From assembly GCF_004404055.1 (NCBI RefSeq), contig NZ_SOHK01000005.1, forward strand, positions 1 through 64,000: a stretch of DNA of 64,000 bases, in the 5' to 3' direction. Position numbers and translations under genes: made by a program. The stretch comes from Cryobacterium ruanii. GTDB taxonomy: Bacteria; Actinomycetota; Actinomycetes; Actinomycetales; Microbacteriaceae. Positions within the stretch are counted from its first letter, which is position 1, and every line of letters begins with the position of its first letter. Of this stretch, positions 43,470 through 52,820 are shown one piece after another. The notes under the pieces are model-generated. The model had not been told where the DNA came from and did no database searches. It saw nothing but the letters and a program-made list of their open reading frames with translations.

Positions 43470-44745
43470 TGACAGCACCTCTGGTGCGCGTTGGCCTGAG
43501 CGTATCGTGCTGGTTGGCTACGGCCCGGTCGGTTCCCGCTTCGTCGAAGAACTGCTGCCGCTCGTGCGGCAGGGTGTAGCCACCCTCACCGTTGTCGGGG
43601 CCGAAAGCGCCGACGCCTACAACCGGGTGCTGATCGCCGAATACGCCGTCGGCAACGCCGACCGGGCCAGCCTCGAGATCACCGACACCGTCACGGCCCG
43701 TGAAGCCGGGGCACCTGTGACTCGGCGTGAGCGTCATGGCCATTCTGCGCAGCCGCCGCGCGGTGTCCCTCAGCGACGGCACCCTGCTGCCCTACGACCG
43801 GCTGGTGCTCGCCACCGGTGCCCGCGCCAACATTCCCACCCTCGATGGCGTTACCCGGGTGCGTCGCGACCGAATGATGCCCGCAGTGGATGCCGCCACC
43901 CTCGACACGAGCCGCGCCCCGCTTCCGCGCGGGGTCACCGTGCTGCGTGACCTCGACGACGCGGAACGGGTACTCGCGGCCTTAACGGCGGGCCAGAGCA
44001 TCGTCGTGCTCGGCGCTTCGACCGCGCTTCGACCGCGCTGCCGACCGCGCTGCCGACCGGCGGGCCGAGCGGCCTGATCGGGCCGGGCTGGCGTCAGGCA
44101 GATTGGCTCGCCGCGCGCTTCACGGTCGACGTGCTCGGCCGAGACGCCGGCGCTGGTTTGGCCAGTACCGGTGCGGCCGTGGTCATGCTCAAGGCCGAGG
44201 GCATCGACGTGGTGTCGGTTGGTAATACCTCGGCCGATCCGTGGGATCCGGGTTCGGATGATCACGCCGCGGGCTGCGCTGTCGCTTTGCTGCGCGTGTC
44301 GCAGTGGGCCGATCCGGAACACGGCCGCTACGTGAAGATGGTCACCCGAGACGGCATCCTCGAGGGCTTCGTCTGCGTCGGCATGCTGCGCACGGCCGCC
44401 GAACTGACCCTGCTGTTCGAGCGCGGCAGTGAACTGCCCGCCGATCGCTCGGTGCTGTTGCGCTATGACGGGCCGGACTATGAGCCCTCGGCCGGCAGCG
44501 CCTTCGCCCTCGATGCCACCGTGTGCTTGTGCAACGGTGTCACCGTTGGCGCCATTGCCGATGCGACTGCGGCCGGTAGTGCCAGCGTCGCCTGTGTCGG
44601 CGCGGCGACCCGTGCGGGAACCGGATGAGGCGGCTGCAAAACGCGCATCTCGGAGGTTCTCGAGCGCTTCGCGTCGGTCGAGCCCGCCCCCCGGCTAGGC
44701 ATCCGTTTCACTGGTTTTGACGAGGATGTTACAGCCCCGGTATAA
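43462..44745 (+). pseudogene. NirB-like nitrite reductase flavoprotein/BFD component, broken
   Basis: From TTG 43462 the frame gives an FAD-binding start (IVLVGYGPVGSRFVEELL) to about 43718, where one extra base shifts the frame; the protein goes on as VSVMAILRSRRAVSLSDGTLLPYDRLVLATGA. After a short tandem repeat (44016-44062) the NAD-binding middle is lost, and a third segment from about 44068 ends in the BFD-type [2Fe-2S] motif CLCNGVTVGAI. There TGA (44626-44628) occupies the place of the first Cys of the second pair, followed in frame by GGCKTRISEVLERF. Its start overlaps the nitrate reductase remnant, so the two decayed as one operon. Confidence 0.82.
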
Positions 44746-44822
44746 GTTGAGTTTAACCCGGTTATGTCGGGCTGCGGCGGTTACAATTCTGCTCGACCGA
44801 TACAATTCGAGGGAGAGTTCGT

Positions 44823-45074
44823 ATGCTTCAAAACCTTACCGGCTGGCATTTTCTAATCATTCTCGTCGTAATTCTGCTGTTGTTCGGCGCCCCGAAGCTG
44901 CCGGGACTCGCCCGCAGTCTCGGCCAGTCCATGAAGATCTTCAAGAGTGAGATCACGCCGAACCGCACCGATGACGCAAAGTCAGGCGAAACCTGGTCGG
45001 GGGAGCCGCCGGCTGACCGGTCCGACCGCGCCGGCACCGACCCGAGCAGCGCACCACAACACCCGAGGGCCTAG
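44823..45074 (+). CDS. tatA: Sec-independent translocase protein TatA
   Basis: An 83-residue TatA: a single N-terminal helix (WHFLIILVVILLLFG, about 8-23), the FGAPKLPGLARSLGQ hinge and amphipathic helix with its conserved Phe-Gly, then a hydrophilic tail. TatA forms the pore or weakened patch through which folded twin-arginine proteins cross the membrane. ATG 44823 follows GGGAGAG. It is directly followed by tatC, and two predicted Tat clients lie within the next 3 kb. Confidence 0.95.
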   Translation: MLQNLTGWHFLIILVVILLLFGAPKLPGLARSLGQSMKIFKSEITPNRTDDAKSGETWSGEPPADRSDRAGTDPSSAPQHPRA

Positions 45075-45081
45075 GCCTTTG

Positions 45082-45876
45082 GTGGTCCAGGGTGTGCGAA
45101 GCGCGCCCGACAAGGGCAAGATGTCGCTGCGAGAGCACCTTCTGGAGTTGCGCAAGCGTCTCTTCCTGGCAGCGGCAGGTCTTCTGATCGGTGCGATTGC
45201 TGGCTGGCTACTGTCGAGCTACGTGTGGGACGGCCTGCGCGAGCCGATCTATGCCATTGTCCGGGCTCAAAACCGCAACGCACAGATCAACTATCCCGAT
45301 ATCACGAGCGCTTTCGACCTGAAACTGCGCATCTCGTTCTATGTGGGACTGATCGTCTCGAGTCCCGTGTGGCTGTACCAGATATTCGCGTTTCTGGTGC
45401 CCGGATTGTCTCGCCGAGAGAAGCAGTACACCTTCGGATTCTTCTTCTCCGCCGTGCCGTTGTTTCTGGCCGGGTGTGCGGCAGGCTGGTATGTGCTGCC
45501 CCACGTGGTCGAGCTCATGACGAGCTTCGCTCCGCAACAGGATGCTGCGCTCATCAATGCGCAGAACTATTTCGACTTCGTACTCAAACTCATGATCGCC
45601 ATCGGAATCGCCTTCGTGCTTCCGGTGTTCGTCGTGCTACTGAACTTTGCCGGGGTGATCAGTGCCCGCTCCATCATCAAATCCTGGCGGGTGGCCATTT
45701 TGACCATCATCCTGTTCACGGCGATCGCCACACCGGCGGCCGATGTCGTATCGATGTTCCTGCTCGCCGTTCCCATGGTGGTGCTCTACTTCGCCGCCTA
45801 CGGCATCGCCGTGCTGCACGATCGTCGGGTCGCCCGTCGGGTACCGCCGGTCGGTGTCGACGGGCTCCTGCTCTGA
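45082..45876 (+). CDS. tatC: Sec-independent translocase protein TatC
   Basis: A TatC of about 264 residues with six transmembrane helices, the part of the translocase that recognises twin-arginine signals. Conserved features are MSLREHLLELRKRLF at the N-terminus, the FxLKLxISFYVGLIVSSPVWLYQIFAF region and FVLPVFVVLLNFAGVIS. The start is uncertain: GTG 45082, GTG 45094 and TTG 45079 are all possible; 45082 is taken, eight bases after the tatA stop. Forms an operon with tatA. Confidence 0.94.
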   Translation: MVQGVRSAPDKGKMSLREHLLELRKRLFLAAAGLLIGAIAGWLLSSYVWDGLREPIYAIVRAQNRNAQINYPDITSAFDLKLRISFYVGLIVSSPVWLYQIFAFLVPGLSRREKQYTFGFFFSAVPLFLAGCAAGWYVLPHVVELMTSFAPQQDAALINAQNYFDFVLKLMIAIGIAFVLPVFVVLLNFAGVISARSIIKSWRVAILTIILFTAIATPAADVVSMFLLAVPMVVLYFAAYGIAVLHDRRVARRVPPVGVDGLLL

Positions 45877-46063
45877 TTTATCGCCGTGAGCGCGACCCCA
45901 TCCCGGAGGGGGGGCTCAGGCTGCAGCCGCTTGACGAGCACACGATCCTTATCGTTTGCTTACGTGCTTTGTCCAGCCCTTCGAACGATTGCTTTGTGCG
46001 GGTACGTTGACGACGTCTTTTCAGACATACCCGGCACATTCATACAACGTCAGGAGAACAAGA

Positions 46064-47020
46064 ATGTTCGATCAGGGTTTCATTACCAACGCCATCAACC
46101 GCAGCGCCGAGAATTCCTCGGACCGCCGAAACTTTCTGCGCGCCGCCGGTGTGGCCGGTTTCGGAGTGGGAGCGGCGATGCTCGCCACCGGCGGCCCCGC
46201 GCTAGCCGCGGAAGCGGCAGAGGCGCCGGCGGGCGCGCCGAGTGACGCGTCCATCTTGAACTTCGCCCTCAACCTCGAATACCTCGAGGCCGAGTTCTAC
46301 CTGCGCGCGACCACCGGCAGCGGGCTGCCCGACAGCCTGACTACGGGAACGGGCACCCGCGGCGGCGTGACGGGCGGTCGCATGGTGCACTTCAAGACCG
46401 GGATCATCAAGAAGTACGCCGATGAGATCGCCGCCGACGAGAAGGCCCACGTGGCTTTTCTGCGGTCCGCACTTGGCAGCGTGGCGGTCTCTCGCCCGAA
46501 AATCAATCTCGACGCGAGTTTCACCGCTGCCGCCCAGGCGGCCGGGCTGGTCAAGCCGGGGCAGAAGTTCGACGTGTACGCCAACGAGGCGAACTTTCTG
46601 TTCGGCGCGTTCATCTTCGAAGACGTCGGTGTAACCGCATACAAGGGTGCGGCTCCGCTGATCTCGAACAAGACGTTTCTGGAGGCGGCCGCCGGGCTGC
46701 TCGCGGTCGAGGCCTACCACGCCGGGGTCATCCGCAGCACGCTCTACGCGCTCGGAATTGCACTGCCCTCGGTGTACACGACCGCGCAGGCCATATCCGA
46801 CGTACGCGACTCCGTTGACGGCCGGACCGACCTCGACCAGGGCATCGGCAACGCGTCGAAGGCGAACCTGGTTCCCACCGACGCCAATGGCCTGGTCTTC
46901 AGCCGCAGTGCCGCCCAAGTGCTCAACATCACCTATCTCAATGCGGCGCCGGTACGCTCGGGCGGATTCTTCCCGGCCGGAGTGAATGGTGTCATCAACA
47001 TGAGCGGCGCCAACGGCTAG
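46064..47020 (+). CDS. Tat-exported ferritin-like domain protein
   Basis: A 318-residue secreted protein. The N-terminus has a twin-arginine signal, SSDRRNFLRAAGVAGFG, with likely cleavage after ALA near residue 48. The mature part is a four-helix ferritin-like domain (family of PF13668 type): LNLEYLEAEFYL, then AADEKAHVAFL and LLAVEAYHAGVIR hold Glu/His residues that could bind a di-iron or other metal site. Such proteins are found in bacteria exposed to desiccation or other stress, but their role is unproven. ATG 46064 follows AGGAG. Its place next to tatA-tatC suits its export route. Confidence 0.9.
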   Translation: MFDQGFITNAINRSAENSSDRRNFLRAAGVAGFGVGAAMLATGGPALAAEAAEAPAGAPSDASILNFALNLEYLEAEFYLRATTGSGLPDSLTTGTGTRGGVTGGRMVHFKTGIIKKYADEIAADEKAHVAFLRSALGSVAVSRPKINLDASFTAAAQAAGLVKPGQKFDVYANEANFLFGAFIFEDVGVTAYKGAAPLISNKTFLEAAAGLLAVEAYHAGVIRSTLYALGIALPSVYTTAQAISDVRDSVDGRTDLDQGIGNASKANLVPTDANGLVFSRSAAQVLNITYLNAAPVRSGGFFPAGVNGVINMSGANG

Positions 47021-47046
47021 CTGCACTGAGCCGACGGGATCCGGGC

Positions 47047-47100
47047 GCGGGTTCGGTGGCTGAGCGCATGATCCTTCATGCGCGCGGCCACCGAACCCGC
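47047..47100 (+). terminator. Long two-part hairpin after the ferritin-like gene
   Basis: Outer perfect 14-base arms (47047-47060 and 47087-47100), a 3x3 internal loop, and inner perfect 8-base arms (47064-47071 and 47076-47083) around TCCT. It starts 26 bases after the stop codon. Confidence 0.88.
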
Positions 47101-47444
47101 TCCCAACCGGGCCGCCACCGTAGTGGCCAAACACACCGGATCGATGAACCACCTCAAGACCGAGCAGGGCGGTGCCACGGCTTCGCAAACGGCGCTGCAG
47201 TCTCGGGCGCAAGGTGTCTCGCAAACCGACGAAGCGCTCGTCGATGCACACTATGGCGGCCCGAAAGCCGGCCAGTGCCAAGTGCTGGCAGCTGAGCATC
47301 AATCTGACGGATGCTGCGCCAACCGACCGCCTGCTGCTGGCTGGCGGAATGCGAACCCACGAAATGTCGGTGACCAGGCTGATCGAGGTTTATTACGACC
47401 TTCCCGGCTGGCTGCGCGCCGCGTACCAGGGTAACTGACCTGGG
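47101..47444. other. Gene-free stretch between convergent genes
   Basis: About 340 bases with several short open frames but no ribosome site or recognisable protein. Both flanking genes end here. It may be eroded coding DNA; nothing further can be said. Confidence 0.5.
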
Positions 47445-49043
47445 TCACCCCGAGACGGACACCGAGATTTCGTGCAGCCCGGTGGCGCCGTTGGGGGCGA
47501 CGTCGGCGGTGGCAGACGTCTGCACGAGACCCGCGGCATCCGTTGCCCGCACCCTGACGGTGTGCGCGCCGCGGCTCGCGTCGTCCCAGGTGTAGGCCCA
47601 CTGACGCCAGGTGTCGACCGAAATGGCGTCGGCGAGGGTGGCGTCTCGCCAGGGGCCGTCGTCGACCTGCACGGCGACGGCGCTGATCCCCACCTGCTGC
47701 GACCAGGCCACGCCGGCAATGACGATCGAGCCGGCGGGCACCGAGGTTCCCTCGCGGGGCACGTCGATGCGGGAGGACAGCTTGACCGGCCCCAGCTCGG
47801 ACCAGCCGCGGGGAGTCCAATAACCCTGCTCCCGGTCGAACCGGGTGAGCCTGAGTTCGACCAGCCATTTCGTGGCCGAGACATAGCCATACAGCCCGGG
47901 CACGACCATGCGCACCGGGTAGCCGTGCTCGAGCGGCAGCGGTTCACCGTTCATACCGACGGCGAGAATGGCGTTGCGGCCGTCGGTGAGCGCCTCGATC
48001 GGGGTGCCAGCAGTGAAGCCGTCCTGGCTGGTCGAGAGCACCATATCGGCGCCGCTCGTGGGCTTGGCGCGGGCCAGCAGCTCGCGAATCGGGTAGCCGA
48101 GCCAGGTGGCGTTGCCGATCAGGTCGCCGCCGACGTAATTAGAGACGCAGGCCAGGGTGGTCACGCTCTCCTCGAGCGGCAGGGCGAGCAGTTCGGCGAA
48201 GTCGATCTCGACCTCGTTCTCGACCATACCGGTGACGCGCAGCCGCCAGGTAGTCGGGTCGATGCGCGGCACGCTCAGGGCTGTGTCGATGCGGTAGAAG
48301 TCCGCGTTCGGGGTGATGAGGGGAGTCATTCCTGCCACGTCAAGGCTGGCCCCTACGGGAATGGCGGCCGCACGAACAAATGCCGCTGGCAGCGTGAACA
48401 GGGCGCGAGCGGCATCCGCTGCCCGGGTGGCTGCGGCGCTGAGCTGGCCGCCGGCAAGGGCGAGTAGGCCGATACCCGCGGCGATGCCGGTGTAAACGAG
48501 AAAGCGGCGACGGTCGGGACCAGGCGCATGTGCTGCTGGTGCTGGTGCTGGTGCTGCTGCGGGGCCGGTCGCAGGCAGCCGGGTGGTGAGAAAGGTCAGT
48601 GTGATGGCCGCGACGCCCATGGCGACGACGGCAGGCACAGCGTCGAGGGTCGAGGCGCTGGAACGGAAGAGCGCGGCGAACAGGGCGATCGCGCCGATGA
48701 GCACGACCAGCAGTCGACCGAACGGCGGACGTCGGCTTTCGAGGATGCCGGCGCCGGCGGCGGCCACGAGCAGTACGAGCACGATGGTCGCGATCAGGAC
48801 GATCTTGTCCGCAGTGCCGAACAGGCTGATGACGAGGTCTTTGACGGGGGCCGGAACAATGTCGATGACGAGGGCGCCGACCGTGAGTACCGGGCTCGCG
48901 CCGGGAGCGAGCCACGCCGCGGTCGACTCGGCCAGGCCGAGGCCGGCGAGGGCGGCGGCGAGACCAGCGGCCACCGGGCGCCAGAGTGCCCGGGCAGGGC
49001 TGGGCGTGGCGACTGCAGCGGTGTCGGGAGTGACGTAGACCAT
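47445..49043 (-). CDS. Membrane-anchored molybdopterin-dependent oxidoreductase, sulfite-oxidase fold
   Basis: A 532-residue protein. Residues 1-155 hold about five transmembrane helices. After an Ala/Pro-rich linker comes DRRRFLVYTG (178-187), a twin-arginine motif, then one more helix (183-203). The rest is extracellular: a sulfite-oxidase-type molybdopterin domain with the molybdenum-binding C299 in TTLACVSNYVGG and ATKWLVELRLT, then an Ig-like dimerisation domain. The mix of Sec-type helices and an internal Tat signal resembles the dual-routed Rieske proteins of actinobacteria. The substrate is unknown; homologues oxidise sulfite or reduce sulfoxides. Confidence 0.9.
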   Translation of the reverse strand: MVYVTPDTAAVATPSPARALWRPVAAGLAAALAGLGLAESTAAWLAPGASPVLTVGALVIDIVPAPVKDLVISLFGTADKIVLIATIVLVLLVAAAGAGILESRRPPFGRLLVVLIGAIALFAALFRSSASTLDAVPAVVAMGVAAITLTFLTTRLPATGPAAAPAPAPAAHAPGPDRRRFLVYTGIAAGIGLLALAGGQLSAAATRAADAARALFTLPAAFVRAAAIPVGASLDVAGMTPLITPNADFYRIDTALSVPRIDPTTWRLRVTGMVENEVEIDFAELLALPLEESVTTLACVSNYVGGDLIGNATWLGYPIRELLARAKPTSGADMVLSTSQDGFTAGTPIEALTDGRNAILAVGMNGEPLPLEHGYPVRMVVPGLYGYVSATKWLVELRLTRFDREQGYWTPRGWSELGPVKLSSRIDVPREGTSVPAGSIVIAGVAWSQQVGISAVAVQVDDGPWRDATLADAISVDTWRQWAYTWDDASRGAHTVRVRATDAAGLVQTSATADVAPNGATGLHEISVSVSG

Positions 49044-49154
49044 TCCACCAGAGTAAATCCGACACCTGTGATTGGCACCCAGTCTTAGCCCCCGGCCGGT
49101 TTCGTCAGACATCCGTCACATCTTGCTGCTTCGGTAGTGCAGTCTTGAGTGACT

Positions 49155-51668
49155 ATGTCTGTGCTTGAACGCCTCGAAAACGAAACCGACCCCGACGTTC
49201 TCTTCGAGGCGTTCGAAAGCTGGGCGACTGAACAGGGGCTGGCGCTTTACCCCGCCCAGGAAGAGGCGGTCATCGAGATCGTCTCGGGTGCCAACCTCAT
49301 CCTCAGCACCCCGACCGGAACCGGTAAGTCCCTCGTGGCAGTCGGTGCTCACTTCGCGGCGCTCTCGGCCGGCAGACGCAGCTTCTACACCGCGCCGATC
49401 AAGGCCCTCGTGAGCGAGAAGTTCTTCTCCCTCGTCGAAACCTTCGGCGCCGAGAACGTCGGCATGATGACCGGCGACTCGAGCGTCAACGCCGACGCCC
49501 CGATCATCTGCTGCACCGCCGAGATTCTCGCCAACCTTGCGTTGCGGAACGGCGAAGACACCGAGGTCGACCTTGTCGTGATGGACGAGTTCCACTTCTA
49601 CGGCGACCCGGAACGCGGCTGGGCCTGGCAGGTGCCGCTGTTGCTGCTGCCGCGGGTGCAGTTCATTCTCATGTCGGCCACGCTCGGCGACGTGAAATTC
49701 ATCAGCGACGACCTCACCCGGCGAACCGGGCGGCCTACGGCGGTCGTCACCGGTGTGGAGCGCCCGGTTCCGCTCAGCTATTACTACGAGCAGACTCCGG
49801 TGCACGAAACCGTCGAAGAACTTCTGCACACCGACAAAGCGCCGGTCTATATCGTGCACTTCTCCCAGGCCGCCGCCCTCGAGCGCGCTCAGGCCCTCGC
49901 GAGCGCCAAGGTCGCCACGCGCGAACAGCGTGACGTCATCGCCGAGCTGATCGGCGAGTTTCGGTTCACGACAAGTTTCGGTAAGACGCTGTCGCGGCTC
50001 ATCCGCATGGGAATCGGCGTGCACCACGCCGGCATGCTGCCGAAGTATCGCCGACTGGTCGAGCAACTCGCCCAACGCGGCTACCTGCGGGTGATCTGCG
50101 GCACCGACACCCTCGGCGTCGGTATCAATGTGCCCATTCGCACCGTGCTGTTCACCGCCCTCACCAAGTACGACGGCGTGAAAATGCGCCAGGTGAACGT
50201 GCGCGAGTTCCACCAGATCGCCGGACGGGCCGGCCGGGCCGGTTACGACACAGCGGGCACCGTGGTCATCCAGGCCCCTGAACACGAAACCGACAACCTC
50301 AAGGCCATTGAAAAGGCCGGCGACGACCCGAAGAAGAAGCGCAAAATCGTGCGCAAGAAAGCGCCGGACGGTTTCGTGTCCTGGGGCGAGCCGAGCTTTC
50401 GTCGCCTGGTCGACGCCGAGCCCGAAACCTTGTCATCGAGCATGCAGATGACCGCAGCGATGCTCATCAACGTGATCGGACGCGGCGGCGACGCCTTCGC
50501 CCACGTATACTCGCTCGTCTTCGACAACCACGAACCGTGGCGGCGCCAGCTGGTGCTGGCCCGACGTGCCCTGGGCATCTACAAGACCCTGCGCGAAGCG
50601 GGTATCGTGGAGCAGCGTTTCGACGAACTCAACGACCGAATGATCATCCGCCTGACCGTTGATCTGCAGGCGAACTTCGCGTTGAATCAGCCGCTCTCAC
50701 CGTTTGCCCTGGCTGCTTTCGAACTGCTCGACCCGGAATCGCCCACCTACTCGCTCGACATGATCTCGATCCTGGAATCGACCCTCGACGACCCGCGGCC
50801 GGTGCTCATGGGGCAGCAATTCGCCGCCCGGGGTGAGGCCGTGAATGCGATGAAGCGTGAGGGCATCGAATACGACGAGCGGATGGCGCTGCTCGAGCAG
50901 ATCACGCATCCCAAGCCCCTCGAAGAACTGTTGAGCTACACCTTCGATACCTACAAGGCCTCCCAGCCGTGGATCGCCGACTTCGAGCTGAGACCCAAGG
51001 CCGTCGTGCGGGACATGTACGAGCGTGCCATGTCGTTCGGCGAGTTCATCGCGTTTTACAAGCTCGCCCGCAGCGAAGGCGTGGTGCTGCGCTATCTCTC
51101 TGACGCCTATCGGGCGGCCAGGCAGACTATCCCCGACGAGGCCAAGAACGAAGACTTGCTCGACCTCATCGAGTGGCTCGGCGAACTTGTGCGCCAGGTG
51201 GACTCGAGCCTGCTCGATGAGTGGGAAGAACTGCTGCACCCCGACCTTGCCGTGCACGAGGCCGAAGCGCACGCCATTCTGCCGCCGCCCCCGCGTCGAC
51301 TCAGCACAAATGTGCGCGCCTTTCGCATTCTGGTGCGCAACGAGCTGTTCCGGCGGGTGCAGCTGGCCGCGCTCGAACACTACGACGAGCTCGGCGAACT
51401 CGACCGGGAGCACGGCTATTCAGCGGATGTCTGGGCCGACGCGATGGACGGTTACTTCGCCGAGCACGATGAGCTGCTCACCGGCGGCAACGCGCGCAGT
51501 GCCGACCTGCTCATGATCGAGGAGGGTGCCGGGGAGTGGACGGTGCGCCAGATTCTCGACGACCCGGCCGGCGACCATGACTGGGGAATCAGCGCGACCG
51601 TGAACCTCGCCGACTCAGACGAGCTCGGCGCGGCGGTCGTTCGCGTCACTGGCGTCAACCGGTTGTAG
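49155..51668 (+). CDS. DEAD/DEAH-box RNA helicase with DUF3516-type C-terminus
   Basis: An 837-residue Ski2/Mtr4-like helicase found widely in actinobacteria. Helicase motifs are STPTGTGKS (I), VVMDEFHFYG (II), LMSATLGD (III), and the second RecA domain with HHAGMLPKYR, GTDTLGVGINVP and HQIAGRAGRAGYDT (VI). The 400-residue C-terminal part, with long helical stretches, matches DUF3516. It likely remodels RNA in the cytoplasm during decay or ribosome work. The start may be ATG 49155 or GTG 49149; neither has a strong ribosome site. Confidence 0.92.
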   Translation: MSVLERLENETDPDVLFEAFESWATEQGLALYPAQEEAVIEIVSGANLILSTPTGTGKSLVAVGAHFAALSAGRRSFYTAPIKALVSEKFFSLVETFGAENVGMMTGDSSVNADAPIICCTAEILANLALRNGEDTEVDLVVMDEFHFYGDPERGWAWQVPLLLLPRVQFILMSATLGDVKFISDDLTRRTGRPTAVVTGVERPVPLSYYYEQTPVHETVEELLHTDKAPVYIVHFSQAAALERAQALASAKVATREQRDVIAELIGEFRFTTSFGKTLSRLIRMGIGVHHAGMLPKYRRLVEQLAQRGYLRVICGTDTLGVGINVPIRTVLFTALTKYDGVKMRQVNVREFHQIAGRAGRAGYDTAGTVVIQAPEHETDNLKAIEKAGDDPKKKRKIVRKKAPDGFVSWGEPSFRRLVDAEPETLSSSMQMTAAMLINVIGRGGDAFAHVYSLVFDNHEPWRRQLVLARRALGIYKTLREAGIVEQRFDELNDRMIIRLTVDLQANFALNQPLSPFALAAFELLDPESPTYSLDMISILESTLDDPRPVLMGQQFAARGEAVNAMKREGIEYDERMALLEQITHPKPLEELLSYTFDTYKASQPWIADFELRPKAVVRDMYERAMSFGEFIAFYKLARSEGVVLRYLSDAYRAARQTIPDEAKNEDLLDLIEWLGELVRQVDSSLLDEWEELLHPDLAVHEAEAHAILPPPPRRLSTNVRAFRILVRNELFRRVQLAALEHYDELGELDREHGYSADVWADAMDGYFAEHDELLTGGNARSADLLMIEEGAGEWTVRQILDDPAGDHDWGISATVNLADSDELGAAVVRVTGVNRL

Positions 51669-51754
51669 CGCGCCCTTGCACGATTTCGGCAGCCACTCCG
51701 GAAACCGGCGGAGCGGCTGCCCATCGGGCGTGCTCGTTTACTGTCTATTGTCGG

Positions 51755-52705
51755 CTACACGCCGGGCGCGCTCAGCGGAGCCGAGGCGTCGGCGGCCCAC
51801 TCGTTGAGCGAGCCGTCGTAGATTGAGACGTGCTCGTTGCCGGCGCGGACGAGCGCGAGGGCGCTCGCGGCCGCGGCGATACCACCGCCGCAGTACGTCA
51901 CGAGGTGGCCCGATGATGCGACTGCCGCGACGGCTGGAGCGATTGTTGCGGTGAGCCGGTCTCCGCGTAGGAACGCATTCGTGGCCGGGTCCACGAGCGT
52001 GCCCGCCGGCAGGCTGATACTGCCGGGAATGTGCCCGGCGCGCGGCCGTGAACCGGCCGTCCCGGAGAATTCCGCTGGCGGCAGCGAGCAGACGAGGGCG
52101 GCATTTGCTTTGCCGGCAACGATCGACTCGACGAAACTCTTGTCGACCCACAGCTCGGGACGCGGCGTTGCCGTGAAGCCGCCGACGACCCGCGGGCGCA
52201 CCCTGCCGGTCGCGAACGGACGTGTCTCGGCGTGCCACTTGGTGAGACCGCCGTCGAGCACGGCGACATCGTCGTAGCCGAACGCTCGGAACAGCCACCA
52301 GATGCGCGCCGCCCACTGGCCGACCACGGCGTCATAGACGACGATGGTGGTTTCGTTGTCGATACCGACGGATGCCGCAGCCGCCTCGAACAGGTCGGTG
52401 CCCGGGCGGGAGAAGTCGAATTCGCCAGCCGGGTCGGAGAAGACGTCGAAAAGGTCGGCGAACACGGCACCGGGAATGTGTCCTTTGGTGAGGTAGTCGT
52501 CATGCCCGCTCAGATAGCGCGGCCCGGCTGCGCCGGTTTCGGTCGTGGCCGGTGCCAGGGCGAACACGGTGGCGTCAAGAATAACCAGGTTGTCGGTACC
52601 GAGGTGATCGGCCAGCCATTGGGTTGAGACAACATGGCTGGAGAGAACGGGGGTGGAGACGACGGGGGTGGAGACGACGGGCGAAGACGGAACGGATGAA
52701 CTCAT
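51755..52705 (-). CDS. Two-domain thiosulfate/3-mercaptopyruvate sulfurtransferase
   Basis: A 316-residue sulfurtransferase of two rhodanese domains. The N-terminal one is catalytically silent, having Asp (VVYDAVVGQWAAR) where the active one has Cys; the C-terminal active loop is VTYCGGGIAA. The loop's Gly-rich sequence does not clearly tell whether thiosulfate or mercaptopyruvate is used. The first 25 residues are a Ser/Thr/Val/Pro repeat coded by 15-base tandem units (52647-52690), and the conserved fold begins only at STQWLADHL, so translation could start further in. Cytoplasmic. Confidence 0.9.
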   Translation of the reverse strand: MSSSVPSSPVVSTPVVSTPVLSSHVVSTQWLADHLGTDNLVILDATVFALAPATTETGAAGPRYLSGHDDYLTKGHIPGAVFADLFDVFSDPAGEFDFSRPGTDLFEAAAASVGIDNETTIVVYDAVVGQWAARIWWLFRAFGYDDVAVLDGGLTKWHAETRPFATGRVRPRVVGGFTATPRPELWVDKSFVESIVAGKANAALVCSLPPAEFSGTAGSRPRAGHIPGSISLPAGTLVDPATNAFLRGDRLTATIAPAVAAVASSGHLVTYCGGGIAAAASALALVRAGNEHVSIYDGSLNEWAADASAPLSAPGV

Positions 52706-52795
52706 AATTCAAGGCTAGCCGGGGCCGCCGACTGCGGGCGGAATCTGGGGTCGGTGCGAGTCATCCGGAGACACACACAGGCAGTCCAGGCAGCG

Positions 52796-52816
52796 CAACG
52801 CGGACAGCCCGCGTTG
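52796..52816 (-). terminator. Hairpin after the LysM lipoprotein gene
   Basis: Perfect 8-base arms CAACGCGG/CCGCGTTG around five bases, ending five bases from the stop codon of the minus-strand lipoprotein gene. Confidence 0.65.
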
Positions 52817-52820
52817 AAGG

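Noticed and set aside
44626..44670. In-frame TGA at a conserved cysteine, giving a UxxC-like pattern, with a small hairpin bearing GGTT about 26 bases downstream, as for a selenocysteine site.
   Set aside because: The gene also has a frameshift and a large internal deletion, the hairpin is weak with a mismatch, and it sits further from the TGA than in known bacterial selenocysteine elements. Simple decay explains it better.
47078..47438. Open frames of about 90-120 codons after the ferritin-like gene.
   Set aside because: They begin inside the terminator hairpin or lack a ribosome site and have no recognisable protein pattern.
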